From Bryobacteraceae bacterium (GTDB lineage Bacteria > Acidobacteriota > Terriglobia > Bryobacterales > Bryobacteraceae), in contig JACMLA010000075.1 of NCBI GenBank assembly GCA_014379815.1, forward strand, positions 1 through 18,798: a stretch of 18,798 bases of DNA, written 5' to 3'. Position numbers and translations under genes: made by a program. The notes below the pieces were generated by a model, which was not told where the DNA came from, made no database searches, and saw only the letters and a list, made by a program, of their open reading frames with translations. Of the stretch, positions 18,538-18,798 are shown piece after piece (positions within the stretch are counted from its first letter, which is position 1; every line of letters starts with the position of its first letter).

Positions 18538-18798
18538 TTATCGGCGCGCCAACCCGGTCAGCAGCGTTTCATAGGCATCCGTCACCGCGTCCCAGCTGTA
18601 TCGCTCACGGACGCGCTGCTTTGCCGCAAGACGGTAGGTGGATTGCTGCTCCGGGGAGAGCGCCAGAGTGGTCTGCAACTGCTCTGTCAGGTTGCCTTGT
18701 GTGAATGGCAGTGCCACACCCCCCGCTACCTCCGTGTTCTCAGGAGTGTCGAGGTAGAGCGTAAGAGCTCCACGACTCATGGATTCAATCAGGGCGGG
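18538..18798 (-). CDS. Glycosyltransferase (GT-B fold, family 4-like), C-terminal fragment cut by the window edge
   Basis: Only the last 86 residues are inside the window; the gene enters from the right edge. The fragment begins PALIESMSRGALTLYLDTPENTEVAGGVALPF. This matches the end of the nucleotide-sugar-binding domain of family-4 glycosyltransferases, including the second Glu of the usual E-x7-E motif (in ALIES) and the D-T-P-E-N-x-E-V-A-G loop. It then ends with a helical tail, RVRERYSWDAVTDAYETLL. The apparent ATG at 18780 is internal to this motif and is not the start. It is followed by alr with one base between, implying one operon. Donor and acceptor are unknown. Confidence 0.85.
   Translation of the reverse strand, partial: PALIESMSRGALTLYLDTPENTEVAGGVALPFTQGNLTEQLQTTLALSPEQQSTYRLAAKQRVRERYSWDAVTDAYETLLTGLARR

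Overview
The window is a chromosomal replication-origin neighbourhood of a bacterium, with dnaA, dnaN, gyrB, parA, parB, parS-like sites and mnmG all present. The protein sequences (a rhizobial-style fused TrpE-TrpG, hydroxysqualene dehydroxylase HpnE, a GyrB with the Gram-negative insert, a secreted carboxypeptidase-regulatory-like protein) and the moderately high GC would fit an Acidobacteriota-type genome. That assignment is inference from family resemblance; no search was run. I see no phage genes, transposase, CRISPR array or toxin-antitoxin pair.

Layout, left to right. Bases 1-223 hold nothing I can support. Then, all on the plus strand: fused anthranilate synthase trpE(G) (224-2407), a 39-residue single-helix membrane ORF (2479-2598), hpnE (2609-3904), a small secreted CarboxypepD_reg-like protein (3943-4320), mnmG (4328-6226), two parS-like sites arranged as a 15-bp perfect inverted repeat (6229-6270), parA (6317-7108) and parB (7111-8019). 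A minus-strand block follows: tRNA-Gly(GCC), a GT-C family membrane glycosyltransferase, galE and a CAU-anticodon tRNA, with the two tRNAs at its ends (10656 down to 8026). A 348-bp divergent intergenic region with a DnaA-box cluster leads to dnaA (11005-12342). The 260-bp dnaA-dnaN gap carries DnaA-box-like sites, inverted and direct repeats and an AT-rich segment, and is my best candidate for oriC. dnaN (12603-13721) and gyrB (13750-16176) follow as a likely operon. The right end is minus strand: an alpha/beta hydrolase broken by one in-frame stop (16189-17241), a possible small membrane ORF, alanine racemase alr (17394-18536) and the C-terminal end of a family-4-like glycosyltransferase running off the window.

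How the genes fit together. DnaA would bind the boxes on both sides of its own gene to start replication and probably to autoregulate. DnaN (clamp) and GyrB (supercoiling) serve the same forks. ParB would load on the parS pair and be moved by ParA to segregate the new origins. MnmG (wobble U34 modification) is a usual origin neighbour. HpnE (hopanoid precursor squalene), GalE and the glycosyltransferases (envelope sugars) and Alr (D-alanine for peptidoglycan) are envelope functions. If oriC lies between dnaA and dnaN, dnaN-gyrB and the tRNA/galE block are co-directional with replication, whereas trpEG to parB and the alr block are head-on.

No clearly new multi-gene system is visible. The most useful leads are the parS hairpin, the repeat architecture between dnaA and dnaN together with an altered DNA-recognition motif in DnaA, the hydrolase nonsense codon, and two small membrane ORFs.
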